In this document: positions 31,138 to 42,944 of the stretch, piece after piece
How the letters are laid out: each line of letters begins with the position of its first letter
How positions within the stretch are numbered: position 1 is the first letter of the stretch
Assembly: GCA_014529385.2 (NCBI GenBank)
Contig: CM043944.1
Coordinates: forward strand, 68,013,895 to 68,077,894
Length of the DNA: 64,000 nucleotides
Direction: 5' to 3'
Origin: Adiantum capillus-veneris
Lineage: Eukaryota; Streptophyta; Polypodiopsida; Polypodiales; Pteridaceae
Program-made: the position numbers and the translations under genes
The notes under the pieces: generated by a model
The model's database searches: none
What the model saw: the letters and a program-made list of their open reading frames with translations, nothing else
Told to the model about the DNA's origin: nothing

Positions 31138-31981
31138 TGTCGAGAAATTTGCGGTCTTGCCAGGAAAACACCGGGCTTATGGCTGTGAGAGTTTGTGAGA
31201 GAACTCCCGAAAACTATATGAAGGAGTTAAACCATACATTCCATGAAGACTAGGGTTTGGAAAGAAGTGCAATCAAAGAAGCCCCACTCTTTCTCTCTTG
31301 CACTCACACACACAAAGAAAGAACACAAAAGAGAATGTCAAAACAATACGAAGATGAAAACATCAAGGCTATGGTTATATCGTATCATGGGTAATATGAA
31401 AGGGTTAATGGATGAGTTAATGGCATTCAATCTTGGCTGGCCAAATAGGCTACGAATTGTTCTTTGGAATTGTAGTTTTGTGCTTACCATAATATATATA
31501 TTTTGTCTAGTGAGTGGGATCAATTGTGTGTACAAATTCTCTTGGTTCATAGCAAGATAACTACGCTTACATCAAAAGAAAAGTTATATTCTATCAGAGG
31601 TAGTATGATGGGATCCGATGATAGAAGTTTTTTATTGAGCCTTTCTGGGCCAAAGAAAAACAGTATACGTTGTTGAAAGTGTATTTTATGGCTAATCCAT
31701 ACGTTAATTCTAATAGATCGTACAGAGTGAAAGCGATAGAAATTATCATCATGTCGATTATTCATTCATCTAGGATAACTCTAGTATGTGTAAAATGTAG
31801 ATATATGAGAAGAGAAGGAAAGAGAAGAGAAGAGAATTTCCCTCCCAAGCCCTATTCTTGCCCGTAGGCAATAAGGATACTACGAGGAGAGATGTACTTG
31901 TAGTTAGCAAGGAGAACCTAAAATTTGTAGAGAGGATGACTTACTAAGAAGGAGAGGGATAGGTTTGGTTAAGGAGATGAG

Positions 31982-32028
<47 letters not shown>

Positions 32029-33191
32029 AGAGATGAAAAAGAAAACAACAAGAAATCAAGAAAACGTCAATGTAGAACACGTCTTACTTGACAAACCCTT
32101 CGGCACCATTATTGATGGAGAGAGAAAAAGAGGGGAGAATTCAACTTTGATTGATACGCCAAGTCCAGGACCTTCTTTGATTAGAGTTGATCTTCCAAGG
32201 ATAGCATGTAAGAATGGCTAGTCCTCCTCTAGGAGAAAGTGTAGGCTTAGGCTTCTGTTAATGGCTAAGTATAATTTGGTATTACTACTCACTCCCTCAT
32301 GAATTCCTCTCATCAATTTCTTGAATGCTTAAGTCCTTTTTGAAGAAAGAAGAGGTCCCCTTTTATAGGTGAAGGGAATCCCCAAGGGTTTACACAAGAA
32401 GAGAGGAGCCAGTGTGAACAGAAATTGGAAAAGTTGGAAATGAGTTGTCCCTGCATGATCTGGGCAGACTGGGGTCCAGTATTTTGATCACATCTCCTCA
32501 ACCGTGGCTCCAAATAAAAAATTAAAAAAATGGACAGAAACTTCAGCTCATTATCTACGACTTCCATTTTGAAATCGTTTTCCAATTTGGATTGTAACCT
32601 TGTGTAAAAAAATCATCAAAATAGGGTCCAGTTTTGGCAGCAAAAGTCTTCTTGTGGTCCCCTTACTTAGACTTTCATTTGATTCCAAAGGAAACCTCAT
32701 GCCATATGAAAGCATGAAATTGCTTCTTGACAAAGTTTTGTAATCATGCTTGCAATAATGCATTAAAATAAGTGTATCTTTGAAATCATGGCACCTAGTG
32801 TCCCACTAGGATTTGATTCCCTCCTAGTAGATATTTAAAAAGAAATATAAGAAAAATATAAAAAATACGTAGAATATATATAGATTGGAAATTACCCTAG
32901 ATATAAGATCTAGATAGGGTGTGAGATAATAATGAGATAGTAGAAATAAAGAATCAATGCTTTTTGCCCCAAGTTAAAGAGGCGGAGCTATTGACGCTTT
33001 TCCCATAGTATTTTTTGATGGTAAAGTAAGAATAGGTTACCCTTGAGAAAAATAATAGGATGAGATAGAAGACTTATTATTATACTTAAATATGCATATG
33101 TACATTATAGTAAATATAATTATGTATCTAAAAAGTTACAATATAACTCTTGTAGCATGAGTTCCCATTATGTACGTGTCACAGCACGACA
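31138..33191 (-). repeat. gypsy 5' LTR (2054 bp)
   Basis: Reverse-strand start TGTCGTGCTGTG (33191), end TTCTCGACA (31138). It contains an (AT)n run at about 31985-32022 and preserves the unoccupied MITE site at 31369-31372. Confidence 0.92.
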
Positions 33192-33266
33192 ACGTCTTTT
33201 TCTAGATCTTGAAAATCCACGTATTTTCTCAATAATGGCAATGGTGTTGTAACTATTACATTTGCA

Positions 33267-34510
33267 GGCCCGCCTTCTCGCAGAGGTGGGCAAGATCTTG
33301 GATGTCCAGATTCTCATACGGGGATACTATCAGATCGAGTTCTAGACCTCCGAGATGGCTTCCAAGGTCATAGCTATGAGTCCACTGGTCATCCGAGCAT
33401 CACGCGGCCACTTTCAATAGTCGCGACATGGTTTTGACCCGACTTCCGATGTGCTAGTAGAGGAGGCAGAAATCCCCATCTCAGTTTGCTTTCCGGGTTT
33501 ACGGAGGGAGTACCTACCACTTCTTTCTAGGATTGGCTCTACCATCGGGACTATCCTGGAGACACCTCGTACGACAGCATCAGTAGTAGCTGCCAAGGCG
33601 ACTGGCATCCCCTCAGTTTGAGTTTTGGTCAGAGATACCCACACGCTTGTGAAGGTCATCCTTCTGCCTCAGGTGAGTGGGGGTTGGTTTAGACAGAGTG
33701 TGGAGAACTCAGGCCTCCCGAACTAGTGCTTCATTTGCCGACAGATGGACCACCTAGCGAAGGCCTGTCCACGGAGGAGGCCACAACCTGCACCTCAGCC
33801 TCAACCCTAGCCTGCCTGCAAGGCTGGTCTGCACCCACAATGAGTGGCACAGCAAACAGATTTATAGCCACCCTCCGAGCCTGGGGCTCCAGCGGAGGAG
33901 GGGTGGCAGCAGGCCCGTGGCCGTCGACGCCAGGGGCCATAGGGACAGCCTGGCACTCATAGTGGCCCTCAGGTGCCTACTCAGCAGTAGTGGGTTCCCA
34001 CGGGGAACCGCTTTGGTCCTCTTGAGGAGGAGGAGTCCCCTACGCCATCCTCCACTGCCGCTTCACCCTCGACAACCGCCCCCCATTCAGAGTTCCCCTC
34101 CTCCTACTCACCCTCCCCTCCGCCCTCTGCTCCCGTCGCCTCTCCACCTTGCCCCTATACCTTTGTCGCCCCACCCCGCTCCTCTTCCCCTCCGCCCCCC
34201 CCCCCCCCCCCCCCCCCAGCTCCTTCTCCCCCCCCCTCCTGCTCCAGTTCCACAGTCGACTCAGGAGACTGGTCCCGCACCGGCGACTAGGAGATCTCTT
34301 GGTAGTGCCTTTGCCACAAGTCGCCTAGCGAGAGAGGGTCAGCCCTTCTTGCGGCCCCCTCTGCAGATTCAGACATCTTCCCTTGGAGCTATCCCTTGTG
34401 GTCTGACGAGCATTGACCTTCGATTCTTTGACTACGGGTTCACTCGCTTTCTCGGCGATTCCGTAGAAGACCACGAGGCAACCTGCTTCAGGGTCCATGC
34501 TTTGTTCCTC
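33267..34510 (+). pseudogene. LINE ORF1 (DUF4283/CCHC type), broken
   Basis: The best frame gives ARLLAEVGKILDVQILIRGY, a conserved middle (VFPGLRREYLPLLSRIGSTI without its first residue), then a CCHC knuckle CFICRQMDHLAKAC near 33730 (C-x2-C-x4-H-x4-C) and a Pro/Gln-rich and Pro/Ser-rich tail. Plant LINE ORF1 proteins have this DUF4283-knuckle-proline layout and bind the element RNA. In-frame stops at several points and the missing N-terminus make it non-functional. The proline tail contains a run of 23 cytosines. Confidence 0.7.
34195..34217. repeat. 23-base poly-C run
   Basis: An uninterrupted run of C within the proline-coding tail of LINE ORF1. The opposite strand is poly-G and could form a quadruplex. 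It is also prone to assembly error. Confidence 0.9.
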
Positions 34511-34899
34511 GCCGGTAGGGGGACATAGGCCTTGGATTCAGCAATTGGTTTCTCCTTCCCCCTCTTTGGCAGGGCCGAGACAGAGTGGTCCCTCGACTCA
34601 GTGTAGGGATGGTTGCATTCACAAGTTCTCGAGTTCTCTCATCACATGGGAGAACTTGGAGTTATAGATTTGCTGTAGACTTTGTGGCCACTGGCCAAGT
34701 TTGCGGTGACACCCCCAGACTCAGCAGGATGAAGGCACATTGTGGTGTACTTTTTTGCTGATACGCAGTGTTTGCCTTGCTATGTATACATTCATGAGGA
34801 CTCCTGGATAGAGGAGGTTGCTTTACGCACGGCTCGCTCTGCTTGGACTTGGGCTAGGCACTCCGCAGTCTCGCCTATATAGAGGACGCTTGGATGCGG

Positions 34900-37800
34900 A
34901 TTACTCCCCATCCAAGCCAGCCTCCAAGATAGCCCGTCTTGCTCTGCTACGGCAGCATCTGTTCTCTCTCGCTCCCCATAAGGATCATCTCGTGGAACGT
35001 GTAGGGACTAGGTGGGCCCCAATTTCAGATTGTGTTAGGAGCTTCAGCGTTGCCTTGTGGGAGGAGAGATTGATCTCCTAATGATTCAGGAGCACCATCT
35101 GTGTGAGAGCTGCATTCGACGATGTGGTCAGATTTTGCGTGGATGATATGATACCTTTTGGTTAGCTTCTTTTGGACCTGGAGGCATCCATGGTGGGGTA
35201 TGTATGACTATTGCGGACTCATTGCAGCAAGCCATCGTGGGCAGAGGGATTATTGTGCCAAGCAAGGCTCAGTGGATTACTATGCAGGTTCAAGGTGGCC
35301 TTGTGGGCTTCCTGAACATCTATGCGCCCAATGCGGCGTGTGCTCGTGCAGAGTTTTGGTCACAGATTGTTGAGTCTTTGCCGCAGGCTGACCATTGGTG
35401 TGTAGGAGGGGACTTCAACATGTTGGAGGACCCTTCTGACAAGATTGGAGGCAGCCATGCTACTATGCATGGAGTCGAGTTAGCAGCTTGGGAGAGGTTG
35501 TGTATGACTTTGAGGGTCTCGGATACATGGTAGCACTCTGGCTTTGTGAGGCCTCTAGCCAGTCTTGCCTTCTCTAGATCGAACCGCAGAGTGGGAGGAG
35601 TGAATCTATCGCGGATAAATCGCTTCTACACTAGCTACCATTTTAGTGACTTGGGGGGATCAGTGGGCATCTTGGCAGGGACATCATTCTCAGACCATGC
35701 ACCATTGATCCTCACAGTGGTAGACAGGCAGAGGAGTGGGAGCACAATGCTTCGCATCCCAGAGCGGGGCTTGTTGGACTCAGCACTCAGAGAGAGGGTA
35801 GAGGCTCTCTCGACAAAGGGCATGGACAGCCAGGTTCTACCTGCAGACAGAGTGGCCTTAGGCCTAGCTCAACTTAGCCACTTTTTTCTCCAGGAGTCTC
35901 TGGCTCGTCGGGCTGCAGCGAAAGAGGAGGAGCAACGTCTCAGATGAGGCATTGCTTCACTAGAGAGGATGAAGGAGCAGTATCCAAACAGTCCATGGTT
36001 GGAGGAGCAGTTACGGCAAGCTGGACAGGAGCTTGCTAGCATAGAGGAGAGGCGTCATGAGTTTTCCTTTCACCGACATGCATCTAAGTGGACTCTGGTG
36101 GGTGACAGAGTGACAGGTTCTTTTTTTGAGACAGTGGGATCTCGGCACTCGCATGCCAAGGTCAATCAGTTGAAGAGACCCGATGGGTCAGCTGTTTGTG
36201 AGCCCGAGGATATGCGTGCAGCTACTACTTACTTTTACCGTGAGTTACTATCGGCTGAGCCCCAGTCAGAGCATCAAGATGCATGCAGGGAGCAGGTTTG
36301 GGCACAAATGCCTTGTCTTGTGACTGAGGAGATGCGCCACAGGATAGAGATGCCACTTTAGCTTGAGGATCTGTACACGGCTCTTAGGACCCTCCCTCGT
36401 GGTAGCTGTCCAGGTGAGGATGGGCTAACTCCCAGCTTCTTCTTGGAGTACTGGGACCTGCTTGGCACAAATCTTTGTAGTGCCTTTTAGTACATTTTGC
36501 ACACAGGAGTGATGCCGGATAGCATGAGTGGGGGCCTGATTTACCTCATGGCTCCTTGGATGAGATTCGATAGCGGCGCCCCATCACCATCCTCAACTCA
36601 GTCTAAAAAATTATTGCCAAGGCTCTGAGTTTGAGGATTCAGCCACTTTTGGAGAGCCTTATACATGGGACTCAGACAGGTTTTGTCAAGAAACGCAGTA
36701 TCCTTGACAACATCTTCACTTTCTGGGAGGCTTCTGCCCTAGCACGGCTTCGTGTGGAGGACCTTGTGATTATTCTTCTCGATTTTGAGAAGGCATATGA
36801 CAGAGTTGACTGGGACTTTCTAGAGGGCACTCTACGCCGATGGGCTTCTCATATGCTTGGATCAGAGGGGTTTCAACCTTGTATAGACAGACTCACAGTC
36901 AGGTTCTTTTGGCAGGAGGTAGAGGTGAGTGCTTCATGTTCACACGCTCGGTCAGACAGGGTTGTCCTCTTGCCCCCTTTCTCTTTCTGTTCTATGCGAA
37001 GGCGATGAGCGGATTTTTGGTGTCACAAAAGGTTGGTCTGAGGGGCTTAGCACTCCCTATTCAGGGAGATGAGCTATTGGACGTTGAGTTTGCCGATGAA
37101 TCAACCTTGTACTTAGAGGGCCAGGAGGCCAATCTACACAGATGTGAGCAGGCTTTGGAGACCTTCTGTTGTGCATCAGACACACTAATCAACTTGAGAA
37201 AGACAGTAGCTTTCTCGGTTGGCAGTGCTCCTATGCCAGATTGGATGCAAGGAGAGGGTTTCAAGTGGATTCCCCCAGGGACTGCAGTTCGGTACTTGGG
37301 TTGTCAGGTTGATTTGGACTTGTTCCCCGAGCAGCAGATTGCTCCTCTTCTCTTGTCCATCAGGAGAAAGCTGTTACATTAGAGCTCAACACGACTTTCA
37401 CTGGCTGGTAGAGTAGTAGTTGCCAACCAGGTGTTGTTGGCGACTATGTGGTACATCACTTCTTGCTGGATCTTCTTGAGTTCTTGTATCAGCCAGGTAG
37501 AGAGGTTGATCAGGAACTTCCTTTTGTCAGGTCGTGACACTCTGATTGCCCGAGCCAAGGTGGCTTGGTCGGTCATCACACTGCCTTGTTCTCAGGGAGG
37601 GCTTGGGATCATTGATCCAACACAGCAGAGCAGAGCCGTTCTTGGGAATTTCGTAGTCAGAGGACTTCTTCCAGGAGAGGAGCCCTGGAAGGAGTTCTTG
37701 CTGCAGAGGCTTCGTGCCAGGGTGCCTCAGTCAGGAGGCCCTTGGCAACCTTCGACCAGATGGATCTTTACAGAGTTGCGCCGAGTTGGTTTGAGCAGGA

Positions 37801-38940
37801 GAATGGAGGACCGCTTCGCTGTGAGTTTGATTCGATCTTCGGAGCTCTTACGCCGTGGCCTAGAGCAGAGACAGCCGACGTGCACGGAGGAGCGCCTATG
37901 GCAGCCCCTCGTCTGGAACCCCATGGTTAGCACTCAGAAAGGCCACTTGGTTGGGAGTCGGCTTCATGTTTCTTGGGGTCCCATGGCAGCAGGTCTAGCG
38001 CGCTCTCTAGGTGACTGGCTAGAGTTTACAGGTTTGTCAGAGGGGGTGCAAGGTTTCTAGCTAGAGGGCATGAGAGAGGTGCAGAGCATGTGTCAAGACA
38101 TCTCAGAGTCAGTTCCAGTTGAGTGGCTCACGCCTCTCGAGCTAGTAGCACCCCGGTGGATGGGAGCCTTCACACGACTAGAGGTTCTCATTTGAGTCAG
38201 GGCCTACTCAGAGTCTATCTCAGCGCTGTTCTTCGAGCTTCAGGGTGCGGGACGACTACCGCGAGTTGCAGTAGAGGCCATGCAGGTAGCAGAGTGCTGT
38301 TTTCAGAGGATCCGAGTAGTGGGCATCTGTGGACGGACCTACGTCACAGACCCTGACCGAGCAGTTCTTGAGACAGGACACTAGAGGCTATGGGCTTGGG
38401 AGTGTTTTCCGTTGGCATGAGTACAGTGGGATCCTGGTGAGTGGCTATGGAGGGATCCCTTCTCTTCTGCAGACCACTCAGAAGTCCTGTTCTTCAGTAC
38501 AATGTTCGACTGGGACGTCATATACTAGCAGCACAGAGAGAGGCCCTCCCCAATGCAGCACGTCATTGGCAGGAGGAGGGTCTCATAGTCGAGTTCTTGG
38601 CAAACTTTTGGGAGAGGTTGTGGGACTCAAGACAGCCGCGGTGAGTCACCTTGTTTCAGTGACTGGTCGCACATAGAGCCACATCAGTAGGGAGCTGGCT
38701 TGTGCATAGTGGTCTCTCGGCCACATGTGCAACTTGTGACCATTTGGTGGAGAGTCAAAGTCATTGTCTGTGGGACTGTCCCTCGGCCCAGCAGCTGTGG
38801 CTACGAGTTCTTTGGCTGATGCCTACTCTCTCCACGGCTCGACAGTACACTTGGAGGGCAGCGGCTTGGTCCACCCTCACGGGCCCGACACTTCAGTTTG
38901 AGCTATCTTCCACTAGCAAGATGATAGTGATGCAGGGGGA
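34900..38940 (+). pseudogene. LINE ORF2: endonuclease and reverse transcriptase, broken
   Basis: APE-type endonuclease occupies about 34950-35730 (FLNIYAPN, GGDFNMLEDP, the SDHAPL end). RT occupies about 36370-37380 (a GSCPGEDGL block, FVKKRSILDNI, DFEKAYDRVDWDFL, SVRQGCPLAPFLF, then EFADES where FADD is expected). Next come a thumb region (SLAGRVVVANQVL, SQGGLGIIDP) and a zf-RVT-type finger near 38710-38800 (CATCDHLVESQSHCLWDC). More than ten stops or frameshifts break it. The last codons before the insertion (MQGER) run in frame into 51785. Confidence 0.88.
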
Positions 38941-38944
38941 ACGA

Positions 38945-39217
38945 TGGGATGGGGGAAATGGAACAACACACAGGACAGAAACTCTATGCCTCTCTATAGC
39001 CCAGGAAGTATCCAAGACCCCAAGCCACACAGAATCACACACATACGCACAATATCTGTAACTTGCACCGAACAACCTCACTTACGAGCAGCTTCGGCCA
39101 CACACACACCTTTACTGATGCACACACCAATGCACCCACATCTATAAACACACTCACACCGGGAGACCTCACAAGCCTCGACCGCATACAAAACCACATT
39201 CAATCTGCAACCACAAT

Positions 39218-39310
<93 letters not shown>

Positions 39311-40903
39311 CACACACCAAAGACCCGGAGCCACCGCTACCACGGGCATAAGGCAAAGGACGAGACGCAGATGAGAAGACTGATGACAACTCCAACACGA
39401 ATACTAAACCAACCAGACCATAAAATCACTTATGCATAACACAAGAACAAGATTCCGGGTACAATGATGGTGATGCCTTGGATCGGCTTCTAGCCTGCTT
39501 CGATTCCGATGACAGACACCCTCAAGTATTCCCTTTGCCCCGCAACTTGACGGACCTCGAGAGCCCCTCGAACTTGCTTTGCTTCCCTTCCTTTGCACGT
39601 GACGACCAGCATCCTTAATGACCACAAACTTGCCCTTCGCTCATGCTTTCTCCATATAAGAAAGCGACCTGCAACTTGAGCCCTGAACTTGGCAGCCTCT
39701 CCCAATCTTTCTTGTTCCAATATTGACGGTCTTCTACTTGCAACACCGAGCAGCTTTGATGCTTGCCTGTACTAACGCCCTCCCATGCAGCTTTCCCAAA
39801 CCGTGGCCACTTGCAGCTTTCTCTGTAGCTCGCGGTACTTCTCTCTCTTCACATGATGTCCCTCCAACTGCGCTCCCTTATTGCCTTTGTATGGCGACTC
39901 TCGTCGACTACTGTCCAGCTTTCCTCCTTCCTGCAACTCATGCCCCTCTTGCTTCAACCTGGCGGCCCTTTGTGGCCCTCCTCCCAACTGCAGCACCTGC
40001 TCACCAAGTGGCGCAGCCCATGGTCGCCCTCAGCCTCTTCTCTGCTCACCTCCAACCAGGCGGTCCCCCTTTCTTCATGACCTGCAGCCCGCCCTCTTCA
40101 ACTGCACGCGGCTTTCCATCTTCCCCTTACTGTAGCGCTGCCCCATAGCAGTCCTCTTTTCTCAACCTCCTTAGCCCGGCTTTCCTTGCAGTCCCTTGGC
40201 CGCCTTCATGCAGCACCACCTCCTCTCTAGGCGGCCCTCTGGCTACTGCTCATGCAACTGCAACGTGGCCTTGCTCCATGGAAACTCTCCTTCCCCTTAT
40301 GGCAGCCCACCAACATCTTCCACAGATGGCGCCACCTTCCCGGCTTCTGCTCGTCATCCTCTTGACTTAGCTGCAGGTCGACCTTAGCCTCCAAAAACAA
40401 AAAGTTATTTCCTTTTTTTAGCACAACCCGAACTTAGCTGCGTTTCCCGCACCCTTCAATGGCCGGCACCACCCATATCCTAGAGTAAAAGCATGCCTTC
40501 AACCTCCCTCCGACACTTAGAGAACCACCTTTTTCTTCCGCTCTTGGCCCTCCTTCTTTCTCAGACAATGGCGATCCGCGGGCCTCCCGTCCCCTTCACT
40601 CCAATGCAACTTGCTCGTCATAGCAATAAACAAATGCCTGCGTTGAGCGTGCTTTTGGAGTATCCTTATCACGGCAGCACTTCGCGATGACTTCCATCGA
40701 GCTTCAACACTTTGAAGCCTCCCAACCTGGCAAAGCTTCATAATGGTCTTCGACCAACTTCGAGCCACATTTAGCACACACATCATGATCAAGCTTGCCG
40801 TTATCGGCATCTGGCACCGACTCCACCGCTTTGACCTGTACCTGCAGCATTCCATAGCGAGGCTATAGCCTTTATCCTGGACCGACATAACTTAGATGTA
40901 CCA
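38945..40903 (-). repeat. element E 3' LTR (1959 bp)
   Basis: Intact copy. It carries a (CT)n tract (39221-39307) and the unoccupied GACCT site (39165-39169) of the copia insertion found in the other LTR. Several open frames (for example 39723-40148) recur in the other LTR only through LTR identity and resemble no known protein. Confidence 0.92.
39221..39307. repeat. (CT)n microsatellite in LTR
   Basis: About 87 bp of uninterrupted CT in one LTR of element E. The homologous position in the other LTR is (GT)n. Confidence 0.97.
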
Positions 40904-41025
40904 TCATTGCCCACCCCATCGTTGAGCATTCATGCTCAACCATAGTATTATTTAGGTAAAGTAGTGTTGCATAATAAGAAGCTGAAAGATAGTTATTACA
41001 TGAGGCAGTAGATAGATAAAGAGCT

Positions 41026-42361
41026 TCATTGTCTGCCGTAGCACCCGCCTAGGTCAAATGGAAAGCCACAGGCTCTCCCAAGCATGTTTTGTACTCCACC
41101 TGGATCAAAAATATGACAATGATCACTACCATCTGTCAGTGAAACATACAACTTCCATCCTCCCTTCGCATCTGCAAGCCCAAGAATAAACATCCCGTGC
41201 AGCTTGGCGCGCACGACATAATCCTTCAACCTGTATCCATACTCTTTCCGCGCACACAACCTGAACCTGTATACATTGTGAAACTCTTGCATCATACACC
41301 ATAACTTTGGTATTTGCGAAAGAGAGCTCCATAGCACGATCTGCCTCCAAAAGACTGTGCAATCCGTGCACATCTGCTTGCACAACACTCTTCAACAACA
41401 ACCCCATCAAAAGCATAGCACAGACCTTGAATACCTTCTTTTTGGCCTCCAATTTCCGCATAGCGACGCATACAGATTCTTCATGTCTATCATCCACCAG
41501 ACTAAAGTGCCCAACCCCTAGCTCTAGAAGTGCTCGTTTATCCCCATAATCGACTGTGACCTATTCTTCAATCACCTGCTCGATCACCACATCATTGGAC
41601 AAGCAAGACAAAAACTGATCCCACACTTCATCACCTGCAAGGTTGGCAGCATCCTCCTCTTCACAAGGAATCTGGCCCTCACAAGCCGCACAAATACCGG
41701 TCTCCACAGAGTCAATTGCCGGAGCTCTCTCCCCACGGCCACACACTTGCTTTGAAACCCTAAAGTGCACCTCTGCCTCCTAATCAAGGCAAGGTTGCCC
41801 CACTCCCTGCATAGATAAAACACCACCGCATACCTCTACTTCACCTTCACTCGAACCAGATGTAGATAGCAGTCCGTCTTCCTCCACTAGGTCTTCAAAG
41901 TCTTGCACTTCCGCATGGTAAGCTAGGTCAAGCATCGCTTTCCAATCTTCATCATATGTCGCAAAAGCCACAAAATCCTCCATAGAACTGGAGCTTGAAT
42001 CACTCCAAGCATCTTCGTCATCTTCGTCACCACTTTTATATCCGCTACTGGTAAAGCCTGTTACATCTTCATCATAGGAGTCAACTTTAGCAATGCATAC
42101 CTTTTGATCGAATCTTCCACCCAATAGAGTAGTCTTGAAATCTCTGACAAAATAGGTCCGAACCCTCGACCATGACTGCCTATTGGCAACATCCACTCCC
42201 TTGAACCAAGCTTTGGCATGTCCTTGTAGCACTAATGGTAACGTCTTTAATTTGGATTCATCCCTAACAATTCCCATCTGCAATAGGTATAACTCTAGAT
42301 CGGAAAACCAATCTTCCGCCTCTTCATCTCCAGCAAGCACCAATTCGATATCAGGCATCAT
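41026..42361 (-). pseudogene. element E gag-like protein with unfamiliar C-terminal region
   Basis: From ATG 42361 a retrotransposon-gag-like domain covers residues about 1-85 (DWFSDLELYLLQMGI, KLKTLPLVLQGHAKAWFKGV, RVRTYFVRDFK). An acidic Asp/Ser-rich linker follows. After TAG codons near 41782 and 41562, both in the same frame, the reading continues through a KLEAKKKVFKVCAMLLMGL helix. One frameshift near 41250 leads to GMFILGLADAKGGWKLYVSL, DHCHIFDPGG and a stop at about 41026. The total would be about 445 residues. There is no CCHC knuckle and no protease motif. The C-terminal third resembles no family I know. Gag would package the element RNA, with RT supplied by another gypsy element. 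Confidence 0.65.
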
Positions 42362-42422
42362 CTTCAGGCTTCAAGACTTTACTGCGGAGCAATCAGTAAA
42401 TCCTTAGTGGGGGAACCACTGA

Positions 42423-42649
42423 TGGGATGGTGGAAATGGAACAACACACAGGACACAAACTCGATGCCTCTCTATAGCCTAGCAGGTATCCAGCACCCCA
42501 AGCCACACAGAATCACACACATACACACACTATCTATAACTTGCACCGAATAGCCTCACTTACGAGAAACTTCGGCCGCACACAATCACCTTTACCGATG
42601 CACACACCAATGCACCCACATCTGTAAACACACTCACACCGGGAGACCT
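42423..42649 (-). repeat. element E 5' LTR, part 1
   Basis: Collinear with 38945-39170. Interrupted after GACCT by the copia element, it resumes at 50099. Just inside the element the reverse strand reads TCAG then TGGTTCCCCCACTAAGG, a candidate primer-binding site. Confidence 0.9.
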
Positions 42650-42861
42650 TGATGAGTGTGCGTGTGCATGTACGGAGTGTGTATACAAGATAAGGGAAGA
42701 AGAGAAATGGGGAAGGGGGGAGATGCACAGGCAGCCACTGTGTGGGTTAGTGGAGAAGAAAGAGAAGAGTCAACTCTGCCTCTTTTTCTCCCTATATTGA
42801 TTAGGTCAGAATCAAGTGTACAAGAGTGGTTTCCCACAGCCACCTGGCCTACACCCCAACA
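42650..42861 (-). repeat. copia element 4 3' LTR
   Basis: Reverse-strand start TGTTGGGGTGTAGGCC, end CACTCATCA. It is preceded by the polypurine tract. Confidence 0.92.
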
Positions 42862-42944
42862 ACCTCCCACTTGAAGGTCATGGTGGCCAATAGTGGCATT
42901 AGTATAGTTAGTCTATACAAAACTGATGATGCATTGCCGAGGCT

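Larger units (their letters stand above)
25075..33191 (-). mobile_element. Ty3/gypsy element, full structure but RT deleted
   Basis: The LTRs are 25075-27377 and 31138-33191, with a polypurine tract, a primer-binding site and a 4-bp target duplication ACGT (25071-25074 and 33192-33195). The interior is only 3.76 kb. It encodes gag, a protease stub, an RNase H tail and integrase, and lacks RT. Removing the element rejoins CACTA sequence at ...GATGTAT-ACGT-CTTTTTC... LTR length differs mainly because the left LTR holds a MITE. It is a non-autonomous copy of a large-LTR gypsy. Confidence 0.9.

Noticed and set aside
33917-34528. Pro-rich 203-codon forward frame as a host gene
   Set aside because: It is a frame shadow of the LINE ORF1 proline tail and reads through the poly-C run.
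39723-40148. 141-codon frame conserved in two places (also 50604-51029)
   Set aside because: Both copies are in the two LTRs of element E, so conservation follows from LTR duplication. Composition is Pro/Leu/Ser-rich with no motif.
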